The position numbers and the translations under genes are program-made. A stretch of DNA of 64,000 nt from Siphonodentalium dalli. Taxonomy: Eukaryota; Mollusca; Scaphopoda; Gadilida; Siphonodentaliidae. Below are positions 48,891-60,312 of this stretch, piece by piece. The notes under the pieces are model-generated. The model had not been told where the DNA came from and ran no database searches. It saw nothing but the letters and a program-made list of their open reading frames with translations. The stretch spans positions 118,221,509 to 118,285,508 of the forward strand of contig CP136068.1 in assembly GCA_032622095.1 (NCBI GenBank), given 5' to 3'. Within the stretch, counting starts at the first letter, position 1; every line of letters begins with the position of its first letter.

Positions 48891-49809
48891 GTTTCAATAG
48901 TCCGAAAGTCGGGTATATGTACATATAAGTTCCTCTTGCTTATCAGGTTATCCTGTAGTTTCCTCACAAAAATGATCTGGCTTGCTTTCCAACATTGCGT
49001 TAAATTATCATGTATGAGCGTATAACACACATACTTACTTGTAGAATGAATGTTCACACTGATCATTAAAGGGATTATTTTTTTATTTTCATAATATTAA
49101 TTATATATGTCTAACAGACCCAATTCGCCAAGAAAATTCAAAATCGGGCAGATAATATTTTTATTATTACGATATAAAAAAAATCTCAGAAATTTCCAAT
49201 GATTTTACTCAGATAAGTCACATGACTGATTAGTGCAATCACATGACTACAACGCGGTCACATGACCGATCATCTACATGAGCGACGCAGTAAAAGTTAA
49301 TCTGATTATCTTACCGGTAACAGAGGTGGGCGGAGCTTGAAATAATTCCGCCAATCGCGTAACGAGTTGATAAATTACATGTAAAATATTGCAGTCTCCG
49401 ATTATATACCTTTATACGATCATTATCGATCATTAAATATGTGCTTATTATGAACTGGATTTGCTAGAATATTAGATTATATAACGAATAATGATGGCTA
49501 AAGTGTACTTATAAGCAATAAAACTGGAGTGATATGAGGTTTATTTATGCAGAAATCCAATGAGCGGAATATAATGCGAAACGAAATTGAAGTGTTTCTG
49601 AAAGAATACAAGTTGGACATTTTAGCTTCTTCTTCTTTGTTCTATGGTACACATTTCGGAAGCTAATTTATACCTCTGAAATAATGTCATACCGTTGTGC
49701 GCTATAGGAGTTCAATTAAACACAAATGGGCTGTGATTAAAAAGTTATTGGCTAATATACTAGTACATGTATCATGATGATATTCGTCATAATAATGTTC
49801 GTCTGTTTC
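48891..49809. other. Low-copy region upstream of the TIR exon
   Basis: No repeat family is recognised over about 900 bp, unusual for this window. It contains the TCACATGAC cluster (49218-49266) and a somewhat GC-richer stretch near 49310-49370. It could hold a promoter or a 5' non-coding exon for the TIR exon, but I see no TATA or Inr element I would defend. Confidence 0.35.
49218..49266. promoter_or_regulatory. Three spaced TCACATGAC E-box-like sites
   Basis: TCACATGAC occurs at 49218, 49239 and 49258, i.e. spaced 21 and 19 bp. The CACATG core with TCA/TGA flanks is the M-box/E-box form bound by MITF/TFE bHLH-zip factors. The site lies about 1.3 kb upstream of the TIR exon. Function is inference. 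Confidence 0.3.
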
Positions 49810-50225
49810 AGCAGCCATCTTGGATTTTACTCTTTGTATGGCTAAATCCTTTAGCACAGGCTACAGGTCGTAACTTTAGTCTAATCATCATGAAATTTTT
49901 CATGGGTGTTGAAATTGGAATGTAGATGGGAAAGGGTCATTTTGGGGTCATTCGGACAAAAAACATGGCTGCCAGCGGCCATCTTTGATTTCAAATTTCA
50001 ATGCATTAGCACGGGCTACAGGCCGTACTGTTCGCCTAATCATCATGAAATTTGTCATGGATGTTAATATTGACATGTAGATGGGAATTATTAATTTTGG
50101 GGTTATTCGGCCATAAAACATGGCCGCCAGCAGCCATCTTGGATTTTACTCTTTGTATGACTAAATCCTTTAGCACGGGCTACAGGTCATACCTTTAGTC
50201 TGATCATCATAACATTTCAGCCGAA
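49810..50225 (+). repeat. F2 array fragment without a head
   Basis: 'cagcagccatcttggatttt' starts about two and a half A/B units, breaking off at 'tctgatcatcataacatttc' into an endonuclease snippet. Confidence 0.75.
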
Positions 50226-50228
50226 TCC

Positions 50229-50335
50229 ACAATTCATCTCATTTTCACAAACATGACTGATGTTCTCACAACAGTGATAGAGTGTCCATGGTCTGATCAT
50301 AAGGGAGTTGTTGCTGCAATTCCATCAATTACATA
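50229..50335 (+). pseudogene. Endonuclease (EEP) domain snippet
   Basis: The open frame reads HLIFTNMTDV ... CPWSDHKGVVAAI. The IDLIFTN-like block followed by SDH is the C-terminal signature of the retroelement AP endonuclease. It is only ~35 codons and lies between an F2 array end and an F2 tail. Confidence 0.5.
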
Positions 50336-50445
50336 AATGGCACTGCCAGGTCTAAACTATGCAGCCCTAACTTATTGATGAAATCCTTGCAATGAACATA
50401 ACTTCATCTACAAATATAATACCCAAGGCCTTTTATTGCTCATTT

Positions 50446-50541
50446 TTTAGACTCCTTTTTAATCTCTCTATTCATTGCTCATCACACAAAAATTACCTTC
50501 TTTACAAAGTTGAGCTACAGTGTCATTGACACTTTCATTAT
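50446..50541 (+). repeat. F2 tail next to the TIR exon
   Basis: 'tctctattcattgctcatca', 'ttacaaagttgagctacagt', 'gtcattgacactttcatt', nearly identical to 38576-38665. It ends about 12 bp before the acceptor of the TIR exon. Confidence 0.75.
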
Positions 50542-50553
50542 TTTATCTTACAG

Positions 50554-50965
50554 AAAACAAGCATGGATGGTCAAGGTTTCAAATATCATGCGTCATTTCT
50601 TGTATGCATGGAAGCCGAGGATGATAAAAAACTAGCTCGTCTCATTAAATCAAAATTGGAAGAAGAAAAGTATGTTTGTGGCAACCTCAGCAATATTTCA
50701 GATCACGATCTTGTGGACGCTCGATTTGTTTTATTGTTTTTGTCGAAGACATCACTTAAGGAAGAGAAATTCAATCTCCTACGATATTTACTGGAAAGTG
50801 CTTCCAGCCAAGAGAAAGGAGTTAATATTGTGCCGGTGCTTATAGATGTTGAAACATCAGATGTTCCACTATCTTTACAATGGCTCTACTGTGCCAAACA
50901 TACAACAACAGCTTCAAAAGACGAGGACAAAACAACTGTTGACCAAATTTTGGAAATTCTAAAAG
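50554..50965 (+). CDS. TIR-domain exon of the TIR-STING locus
   Basis: TIR domains mediate self-association in immune signalling and, in some proteins, cleave NAD+. The acceptor TTTTATCTTACAG/AAA and donor CTAAAAG/GTGAGA bound 412 nt, entry phase 0, exit phase 1. The domain runs from YHASFLVCMEAEDDKKLARL (strand A, helix A), through ARFVLLFLS (strand C) to VNIVPVLID (strand D) and LSLQWLYC. By position the residue aligned with the catalytic NADase Glu is Leu/Arg (helix C reads KFNLLRYLLES), so catalysis looks unlikely. An in-frame ATG at 50563 (AGCATGG, A at -3 and G at +4) could start translation here. Alternatively the exon is internal, because it also accepts the phase left by 31328-31449. 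The downstream partner is the STING exon at 60313. Confidence 0.9.
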
Positions 50966-52996
50966 GTGAGATTGAAACATTTCTTTACTGTATGGAATCT
51001 CCCATTCAGCTATAAAAGTAAATATTGGAATTGTCTTATGTATCTGAAGGGATATGCAGTAAATACAAGCAGACACCAGATAATACAATTGCAAGATAAT
51101 TTCTACAGAAATGTTCAGATAATAACTAGATATTCAGATAATAAGTTCAACAAACGGCCTACAGCTATGCTCTAATTAATTGACCCTCCTTAACGAGGTT
51201 GACATGCGGTATTACCACGATGTAATACCGCGGTTAGCCTCGGTACTGAAACCGCGAAATACCGCGGACTACCGCATGGTCACAGTTGAGTTTTGGGTAC
51301 TGTGGTGACCTGTGGTAGCGCACCACATGACCGTGGTGACACGTGGTAGCGACCGCGGTGACATGCGGTAGCGCACTTCACGACTGCGGTTGTCTTACGC
51401 GGTAACAAATTACTTGAATAAGAACTTCTTGACTGGATGAGCCGCAATGGAAAACTGCACAACGTCATGTGCACCTAATCAGCATTTAACTATAATAAAA
51501 CAGACCTCAAAATTAGCCATGGTGATCAGTACTGCCTCGGTAATAGATGTTGTGATCACCTGTTGTTACAATGCCGTGGTACGGGTGTATTTGTAAGTAG
51601 TATACAGTAATCGTGTAACTAACGGGACATTGTAATTTCCATACCAGTCAGGCAGCTTTCAAATGGTGAATAATGTTAGTGATATACATTGCAGAAATGC
51701 AGGTAACGTCATATATATAAGTATATATACATGTATATATGGTCGGAAACTAAAGCAGGTAGGCCTAGGTGGTATTCATACATTCTAGTAAGTGAGCTGA
51801 CTCGATCGGCATTTTCAAAATTCAAAACATGAAATTCATGAATGATTATGTGATAATTAAATTCTCTATTATTTTATATAATTATTTATATAGATCACAA
51901 ACAGCGTGATGCTACTATTAAAATTCATAATAGCTTCAGATTTGATAAAATAGCATGTTGATATGCATCCCCATTCTATATATAGACGTCATGCAATAAA
52001 CAACCGAAAATGCATGTGGGGCACACCGTGTGTTACAAATGGAAACCCTGGGAATTCCCTGAATCGTGACCTCTTTAAATATTAACCTATCGATCATATC
52101 GCAATTGACAATGAGGCATCATAGTCAGACAAACTAGGTCAGTTGTAACGACAGCCGTGTTAGTCGGTCTCATAAACGCGCTCCGTAGGGAAATGGTGTT
52201 CACTTTATATTGAGAATGGTTTCTAGGGTACTTTTCGATGAGGAATTTCATGGTGCCGGCTGATTTTTGAAAAAAGGTGACCAAGTTAGGGTTTTAGGGG
52301 CCTGAACCCCAATTTCGGGTTTCTGCCCTTTTTCCTCAGATTTCACCCCAATAAATAATATTTATAGTTCAATTCACTTAAATGTAGTAAGCAGACATTA
52401 ATGCTCATCATATTCCAGCGAAAGTTTGTAAAAAAATCCAAAATTAGGGTTTTAGCAGTCTGAACCCCAATTTTGGGGTTTGGTCCTTTTTTCCTAGATT
52501 GTATGCCTAAAAATATGTTTTGTTCTCCCCAATAAGTTTAATTTACTATGCAATGATATTGATAGTCATTGTTCCATATTTAAAAATAGTTTTAAGTTCT
52601 AAAATCAGGGTTTCAGGGGCCTGAACCCAAATTTTTTATTTCAAACTCTTTGGTCAAAATTTGATATCTTAGATACATAATATTTCTGTCTCTTTCACTT
52701 CAATTTAGTAGTTATTATCATATCTAGTGTTGGTGCTGATAGGATATTGGCCAAATTGTCACAAAATCATGGATTTTGGGTCTGAACCCCCAATATTGAG
52801 GGTCTGAACCCCAATTTTGACATTCTGCCCTTAAGACTCTAAATTGTGGGCCAATTTCCCAAATTTGACTACTAAAATACATTTTGTCTATTAAATTCAC
52901 TCTAATTTAGCAATAAAACATTATTTGTAGTCATTTGTATACCAAACTCAGATCTAGAGACTATCAGAAGGTCCTTAGACCTTAAAAAATTCACCT

Positions 52997-55170
52997 TTAA
53001 TAATCAGAATCATCATCTGAGAAATCATCTCCAGAACTCTGTTCACTGTCATCACTATCATCGGCAACATCCCCATCAGAATCATCAGCAAATGAACACT
53101 CAATGTCATTAGTAGACATCTCATCATAATTTTGCTCGACAGAATCGGTTACATTATTAATCTTCACTGGCAATACACTTGGAAGAGCAGGTCCATCAAA
53201 CCAGATTGGCTCTGTTAGGCCATCAACCAGAGTCCATCCATGTTTCAGGGGGTTGCGGGAAACATAATTCCCATTAAGGCAGTTTATCATCATATGTGTG
53301 ACATAATGTGTCCTGTAAATTGCAAATTTCAGTGAGCTGATATCTAGAGGGAGCCTCTTAAGTGATGCATGATTCTTTGAACTGCCTTTTTTGGAAATAA
53401 TCATAGCATAACGAGAGTCCCCAGGAGTTGTCTCAGATGCGGGCCTGTTGTATATAATATGCAGAATAAAATCAACAACTTCATTCACATTTAGTGTGTT
53501 AGTACTCAGACTGGACAGCTTGTCCAACACACTTTGTTGTTTAACAACCTTTTTAAAGACTGTGGACTTGGATCTACCATAGAATGGCTGAGTATAATCA
53601 CAACCAGTTAGTGCATGGAATGCAGGAAGATGATCACATATATTGGGTCCTAATTAACTTGCCAATGTTTTTACATTGTGATACATGATTCCACATTTTG
53701 AAGAAATTGTTCCTTGCCGGAAATATAAAGAACATTTACATTTTTCTGAAACAAACAGGCGCAACACATACACATCCGTATCATCGGCAACAACACAAAC
53801 TCCAGAATGTTTACCTGATGCAAACACAGCATGCATTGCTAGCCTAGGATCAGCTTCTTTATGAGTAGATTTCAATTCAGGAATCAATGATGGTGGTTGT
53901 GATCTATTCATATCAACATAGTAGCAGGATTCTCCTTTACTTACATACATGGCTTTGTCGAGCTTACATTTTTCACTCATAAAGTAGTCAGCTAACAAAT
54001 ATGTAAGATGATGCTTGTTTCTTTGATTGGAAAGGAAATCGTTCCAGTCTTTAGCTTTCGGGAGTTTTTGACATAAGTCTGATATCTGACGCACTCTTCC
54101 TGAATCACTTCTACATTTTGATACATTAACAGTGCCATCTGAATAGTCGTCAAATACTAGATGGAGAGTTGTTCCAGGAAGATGTTTCAAATAGGATGCA
54201 ACACGTTCTGCCCAACATATGAAGGTATCTGCTTGAAGTCCAACAATTGGAATAATTCTCACAACCCTCGTGGCATCCACAATATTTTACAACATTCAAT
54301 AACATATGGTGGAATTTCTGCTGGTTTTTCAGAGCACATGTTCTGAAGGCTGTTTCTGAAAAGTGATTTATAAAACTGTCGACTTTTTCCAATCTCACTG
54401 CAAATTGCCCATGGTTTTGTTGTAATGGGCCAGTCCATTATTGTACGCAGATCTAATTGTTTTCTGTCATGGTCAAGCAAGATTGATGTGAAGGAATTGT
54501 TTTCATCCTCAACAATCGAAAAAGATTTCTTTGTATCTTTTTGGTCTTGGAATGAATAAACTGGTTGTTTCTTGATTGGATCTTTGTACTCAATTTCTAT
54601 CTTGCTATCTTGTGGTTCGATCCTCGTAACAAATTCCTTCATGGCCGTAACACCACGCATGTTCGCAGTCTCAACATTGGCATACATTTCTACACTGGCA
54701 GCAACACCGTTGGCAATATATCAATGATAGACTTGGGTCCCACAAGTTTGGTACCCACGACTTTATTCATGAACATAAGTTCTTAACATCATTCTTGTCT
54801 TTCTGCTGTCGTTGGGATCCAAGTTCTACATGTTTCTTAGCATCTGGTGAATATGACCTTTTTTGGTTGAGATGCTGTTTCAGAGCAGAGAGAAGATGGC
54901 TGATACGCATCCATCTCTCACTTGCTCCATAGTTTTCAGTTTTACCAGAAAGCCCTCCTGTCTGCTTGGAAAACCGGTTAACAGTGACTTCTATGAGTTG
55001 GTCCATTGGTATACTAGAATGCTTCAGTCCAGTTAATGAACCAGTGAATCCACCTTCAGCTAGATAGCTATATGCTTCATAATCTCTAACACGCAAGTCT
55101 CTCATGTCCAGGGAGTAATAACTTAGATTCCGTGCATAATTGTGACGATTTAGAGCAAAAAACACCATGG
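52997..55170 (-). pseudogene. C-terminal two thirds of the EAD/DTD/GCDTT transposon protein, with stops and frameshifts
   Basis: Read on the minus strand it begins VFFALNRHNYARNLSYY, then ...GGLSGKTENYGASERWMR (near 55160-54930). Broken frames to 54259 follow, then the nuclease-like part: LVFDDYSDGT, HKEADPRLAMHAV, VCVVADDTDVYVL. A single in-frame TAA (53654-53656) interrupts an otherwise continuous frame that goes on FHALTGCDYTQPFYGRSKS and ends in an Asp/Ser-rich tail at 52997. Frameshifts are evident near 54283 and between 54690 and 54790. The EAD and DTD acids resemble XPG-I/FEN metal ligands (inference). Domain order matches the same family seen at 15182. Not functional as it stands. Confidence 0.75.
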
Positions 55171-57440
55171 TAGAAAAAACATGGCCGCCGGCAGCCATCT
55201 TAGATTTTACTCTTTGCATGACTAAATCCTTTGACACGGGCTACAGGTCGTACCTTTGGTCAGATCATCATAAAATTTGTCATGGATGTTAACAATGACA
55301 TGTAGATGGGAACGAGTCTTTTTTGGGTCATTCGGGCAAAAAACATGGCCGCCAGCAGCCATCTTGGATTTGACTCTTTGTATGACTAAATCCTTTAGCA
55401 CGGGCTACAGGTCGTACCTTTAGTCTGATCATCATGAAATTTGTAATGGCTGTTGAAATTAGAATGTAGATGGGAACGAGTCGTTTTGGGGTCATTCGGA
55501 CAAACAACATGGCCACCAGCAGCCATCTTTGATTTCAAAATTTAATCCATTAGCACAGGCCACAGGTCGTACTGTTCGTCTGATCATCATTAAATTTGTC
55601 ATGGATGTTAACAATGACATGTAGATGGGAACGAGTCATTTTGGGGTCATTCGGCCGAAAAACATGGCCGCCTTCAGCCATCTTGGATTTTACTCTTTGT
55701 ATGACTAAATCATTTAGCACGGGCTACAGGTCGTACTTTTAGTCTGATCATCATAAAATTTGTCATGAATGTTAATAATGACATGTAGATGAGAACGAGT
55801 CATTTTGGGGTCATTCGGCCAAAAAACATGGCCACCAGAAGCCATCTTGGATTTTACTCTTTGTATGACTAAATCATTTAGCACGGGCTACAGGTCGTAC
55901 TTTTAGTCTGATCATCATAAATTTTGTTATGGCTGTTGAAATTGTAATGTAGATGGGAACGAGTCATTTTGGGGTGATTCGGATGAAAAACATGGCCGCC
56001 AGTGGCCATCTTTGATTTCAAAATTCAATCCATTAGCACAGGCTACAGGTCGTACCTTTAGTCTGATCATCATGAAATTTGTCATGGATGATAACAATGA
56101 CATGTAGATGGGATCGAGTCATTTTGAGGTCATTCGGCCAAAAAACATGGCCGCCAGCAGCCATCTTGGATTTTACTCTTTGTATGACTAGATCCTTTAG
56201 CACAGGCTACAGGTCGTACCTTTAGTTTGATCATCATAAAATTTGTCATGGATGTTAAGAATGACATGTAGATGGGAACAAGTCATTTTGAGGTCATTCG
56301 GCCAAAAAACATGGCCGCCAGCAGCCATCTTGGATTTTACTCTTTGTATGACTAAATCATTTAGCACGGGCTACATGTCGTACTTTTAGTCTGATCATCA
56401 TAAAATTTGTCATGAATGTTAATAATGACATGCAGATGGGAACGGGTCATTTTGGGGTCATTCGGCCAAAAAACATGGCCACCAGAAGCCATCTTGGATT
56501 TTACTCTTTGTATGACTAAATCCTTTAGCACGGACTACAGGTCGTACCTTGAGTCTGATCATCATGAAATTTTTCGTGGCTGTTGAAATTGGAATGTAGA
56601 TGGGAACGAGTCATTTTGGGGTCATTTGGATGAAAAACATGGCTGCAAGTGGCCATCTTTGATTTCAAAATTCAATCCATTAGCACAGGCTCCAGGTCGT
56701 ACTGTTCGTCTGATCATCATAAAATTTATCATGGATGTTAATATTGACATGTAGATGGGAACGATTAATTTTGGGGTCATTCGGCCAAAAAACATGACCG
56801 CAGCAGCCATCTTGGATTTTGCTCTTTGTATGACTAAATCCTTTAGCACGGGCTACAGGTCGTACCTTTAGTCTGATCATCATAAAATTTGTCATGGATG
56901 TTAGCAATGACATGTAGATTGGAACGAGTCATTTTGAGGTCATTCAGCCAAAAAACATGGCCGCCAGCAGCCATCTTGGATTTTACTCTTTGTATGACTA
57001 AATCATTTAGCACGGGCTACAGGTCGTACTTTTAGTCTGATCATCATAAAATTTGTCCTGGAAGTTAACAATGACATGTGGATGGGTACGAGTCATTTTG
57101 GGGTCATTTGTCCAAAAAACATGGCCGCCAGCAGCCATCTTGGATTTTACTCTTTGTATGACTAAATTATTTAGCATGGGCTACAGGTCGTACCTTTAGT
57201 CTGATCGTCATAAAATTTGTCATGGATGTTAACGATGACATGTGGATGGGATACAATCATTTTGGGGTCATTCGGCCGAAGACATGGCCGTCAGCAGCCA
57301 TCTTGGATTTTACTTTTCTCTTCATGTCTATAAACTAGTATTAGACATTCAACTTTCCACATTCCTAATCGCTCCATTGACTGTAATACATTAAATTATT
57401 CCCTTTCCAAGTTGAGCTACAGTGTCATTGACACTTTCAT
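55171..57440 (+). repeat. F2 array inserted in the Academ-like pseudogene
   Basis: About 14 A/B-type units start abruptly at 'tagaaaaaacatggccgccg' without the F2 head and end with a full F2 tail ('ccaagttgagctacagtgtc', 'attgacactttcat') at 57440. The insertion splits the minus-strand protein frame between its NLSAEGL and VFFALNRH segments. Confidence 0.85.
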
Positions 57441-58010
57441 ATAATCCCTCTGCAGAAAGATTTGTGCTCAGTTCATTAAGAATAGAATCCAGTGTCATGC
57501 CTGATGTAGTACTTTCAGAAAGGCTTGGATCACTATCAGGACCACACAATACAATATTTGATGTTTCACCAACACTAACATCCTCACAATACTGAAGTTT
57601 TGACCGCAGGAAGGCTTCGAACAATAGCTTATAGTACTGTAATCCTCGTTTTATATCAGTACCCTTTAGACCAGATATGATAGAACCCTCTGGGCCTACA
57701 CCAGCTTCACACAGAAGCTCGACAAATCCACACCCTCGGAAGCGAGAATAGATTGTTTTCATCAAACACATCACAATATGGAAACCTCCCATGCGAACTA
57801 TCACATTATCAAATCGATTCAATCCAGAATCATTATACTTGATTAGCACTTGAAGAACTTTGGTGTAGATAGCTTGGTCAACTTCAAGATATATGAATGG
57901 AAGCTGAGTTCTTCCATGACATGAACAGTTCTGTTGAGAATTGCTAATATGACCCTCATGTCTGTAGGAGGTGAAGTTATTGCAGGGAGATAACCAATGT
58001 TAACAGAAGA
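57441..58010 (-). pseudogene. N-terminal part of the EAD/DTD/GCDTT transposon protein
   Basis: Minus-strand reading: NIGYLPAITSPPTDMRVILA, then a frameshift near 57915. It resumes LPFIYLEVDQAIYTKVLQVL, then FDNVIVRMGGFHIVMCLMKT and ISGLKGTDIKRGLQYYK. The 'VRMGGFH' block and its position before 'NRHNYAR' agree with the family order I know. Truncated by the F2 insertion at 57440. Confidence 0.7.
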
Positions 58011-59944
58011 GGATTCTTTTTTAGTTGTGAGTTGCTGAAAGTGTCAATTCTGGAAAACTGGCCCACAATTTAGGGTTTTTAGGGCAGAACATCAAAATTG
58101 GGGTTCAGACCCATAAACCCTAATTTTGTGACAATTTGGGCAATATCCTATCAGCACCATCACTAGAAATGATAATTACTACTAAATTGAAGTGAAAGAG
58201 ACAGAACAATTATTTATCTAGGATGTCAAATTTTGACCAAAAAGTTTGAAACCCAAAATTTGGGTTCAGGCCCCTGAAACCCTGATTTTAGAACTTAAAA
58301 CTATTTTTAAAAATGGTACAAAGAATATCAATATTATTGCATAGTAAATTAAACTTTTTGGGGAGAATCAAATCTATTTTTATATATACAATCTGGGGAA
58401 TAAGGGCTGAACCCCAAATTTGGGGTTCAGGCTGCTAAAACCCTAATTTTGGTTCTTTTTACAAAACTTTTGCTGGAATATTATGAGCATTAATGTCTCC
58501 TTACTACATTTAAGTGAATTGAACTAACAAATATTATTTATTGGAGTGAAATCTGAGGAAAAAGGGCAGAAACCCGAAATTGGGGTTCAGGCCCCTAAAA
58601 CCCTAACTTGGGCACCTTTTTTCAAAAATCAGCCGGCACCATGAAATTCCTCATCGAAAAGTACCCTAGAAACCATTCTCAATATAAAGTGAACACCATT
58701 TCCCTACAATGCGCGTTTATGAGACCGACTATGTATGGCAGGCTTCCTTTCGTAACTTTAAAAGTTGTTTACTTCTGATGTCATGCTTATCTATTTCGAA
58801 TTTGAAGAAAAATTATATTGGAAAGCACAATGTCATTTGAAATTGAAGATATTCATGTACACGGGTTCGCGCTATTGCCTCATTAAGTATGAGAACACGT
58901 GGTCGGGGTTTGTATAATGCTCATTTCCGTGCTTTAAAAAACATCATTGCGATGTGACATCATCCAGTAGAAATTACAAGTTGCAAACACGTGCAGTTAA
59001 CTATGTTGCAACAATAGATACTTCAAAGGGATTATACCGCAGTCGTTGAATGGGGGTCATGCACATGCCCATGAAGTGAGTCAGGTCAAGGACGCACACT
59101 GTTTACAATACATCGTGACCTACTATCGTTCTTAAATATGTCGTGTTCTCAAATACTAATAAATATTTTCTGATCAATATTTTTTTAAACATGTGGGACC
59201 GTGAATAAAATAAAGACACTGGGAGGTGGTGTGTTTAGTTCTTTATACCGGATTTTATTATCGCGTTGGAGTTGTATGTTGTTTGTGTCGTCATATATGG
59301 AATTGAATTTGAAGATACTCTGTCTCCTTGGCTTACCTGTGGTTGCGTTTATTTTGCAAAATTTTGCTGAAAACTCGCTATCCAAATATTCTAGCTTGTT
59401 TACGTACGTATGAGCAGACTTTGAAGTATGTCTGAATATAGATCCGAGCATATTTTCACCTATTTGCACGTGACGCACGCTGGTAAGTGGCGACTTCAAA
59501 GGAATTTACGCGGGGATGTCACCCATAATGATTGAAGACCTTAGTACTCTAAAATAAATTTAGTTTTACGAGAGGAATGAATGTAAGGTCAGCTTCTTAA
59601 TATATTAACGCAAATAATAGTCCAACTTGAACAAGACAGATCGAAAATTGCCGTTATATCTTACACAGCCTTGAGTCTTCAAAAACAACAGTGAAAATTA
59701 TTCTTATCGGCAGGTTTTTTATCGCGGTTGACATGGGAAATGACCGCGGTGTAAGGCGGTCGCAGAACATACTACCGCGGTGTACGCCGATAATGGATTA
59801 GACTTCCAACCCGACCGGCGACTGCAGTCAGATACCGCGAATGGATGCAGTGCTACCGCTTAACCGCGGTCTAGTGGCAGTATGACCGCGGTAATTACCG
59901 GCCCATAACCTCGTTAAAGGGGTCGATTAATTAGAGCATAGCTG

Positions 59945-60312
59945 CATGACAGCTGGGCATCTTGCTATAGCCAATCTTCTATAACTCAGCCATTTATTGA
60001 TGGATTGTGATAATGTTTTATTTAGATAATATCTAGATTGAGTTCTAAAACCTGGTTTCCCAAAAGTTTACCCAGGGTCCAGCCGAGAGGGCGACATGGG
60101 CGAAGATCTTGCCCTGTTGCCTTCGACCTCGCCTTATTTTTGCTGTTGGATGAAGTTCAAGCTTCAGTGTCATTGAAACTTTCATTTGCTATCATATTTG
60201 TATCAGCAGAATATTATCACAATGATGATTTTGCCATTGGACTGTTCATATCATAGAACATTTTCAGACTTGAAGATTGACCTTAAAGTGTTTTAACATT
60301 ATTTATTAACAG
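59945..60312 (+). other. Intron end before STING exon 2, with a degenerate F2 tail
   Basis: 60145-60185 ('gatgaagttcaagcttcagt', 'gtcattgaaactttcattt') is a degenerate F2 tail. The polypyrimidine/acceptor region 'ttttaacattatttattaac' AG precedes 60313. Confidence 0.5.

Larger units (their letters stand above)
52161..58731 (-). mobile_element. Decayed 6.6-kb DNA transposon with ~700-bp TIRs (Academ-like, tentative)
   Basis: Inverted ends start TAGTCGGTCTCATAAACGCG and stay alignable for about 700 bp (52161-52868 and 58045-58731). TGT flanks both ends (52158-52160 and 58732-58734), a possible 3-bp duplication. The TIRs are built from repeats of 'gggttttaggggcctgaacc' plus 'ccaatttt'. The interior carries a minus-strand pseudogene of the EAD/DTD/GCDTT family, split by an F2 array (55171-57440). 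Short TSD, long element and an XPG-like nuclease block suggest Academ; this is inference. Confidence 0.6.
51162..59944. mobile_element. TIR transposon with TACCGC arrays (copy 2), host of a nested element
   Basis: Left CAGCTATGCTCTAATTAATT (51162 on) and the complemented right end (to 59944) form a TIR that continues through GACCC and 'taacgaggtt'. GC-rich zones full of TACCGCGGTA words follow inside each end (51200-51410 and 59715-59910). The terminal consensus matches the element at 109-2367. Its own interior (51420-52157 and 58735-59710) has no recognisable gene. It fills almost the whole intron between the TIR and second STING exons; without it that intron would be about 560 bp. No TSD resolved. 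Confidence 0.65.

Noticed and set aside
51178-51190. TTAATTAA-like flanks as a piggyBac TSD for the outer element
   Set aside because: The sequence is part of the inverted terminal repeat (inverted, not direct, on the two sides).
59185-59499. 104-codon minus-strand ORF within the outer TIR element
   Set aside because: No domain, and a complementary ORF lies opposite; looks like chance.
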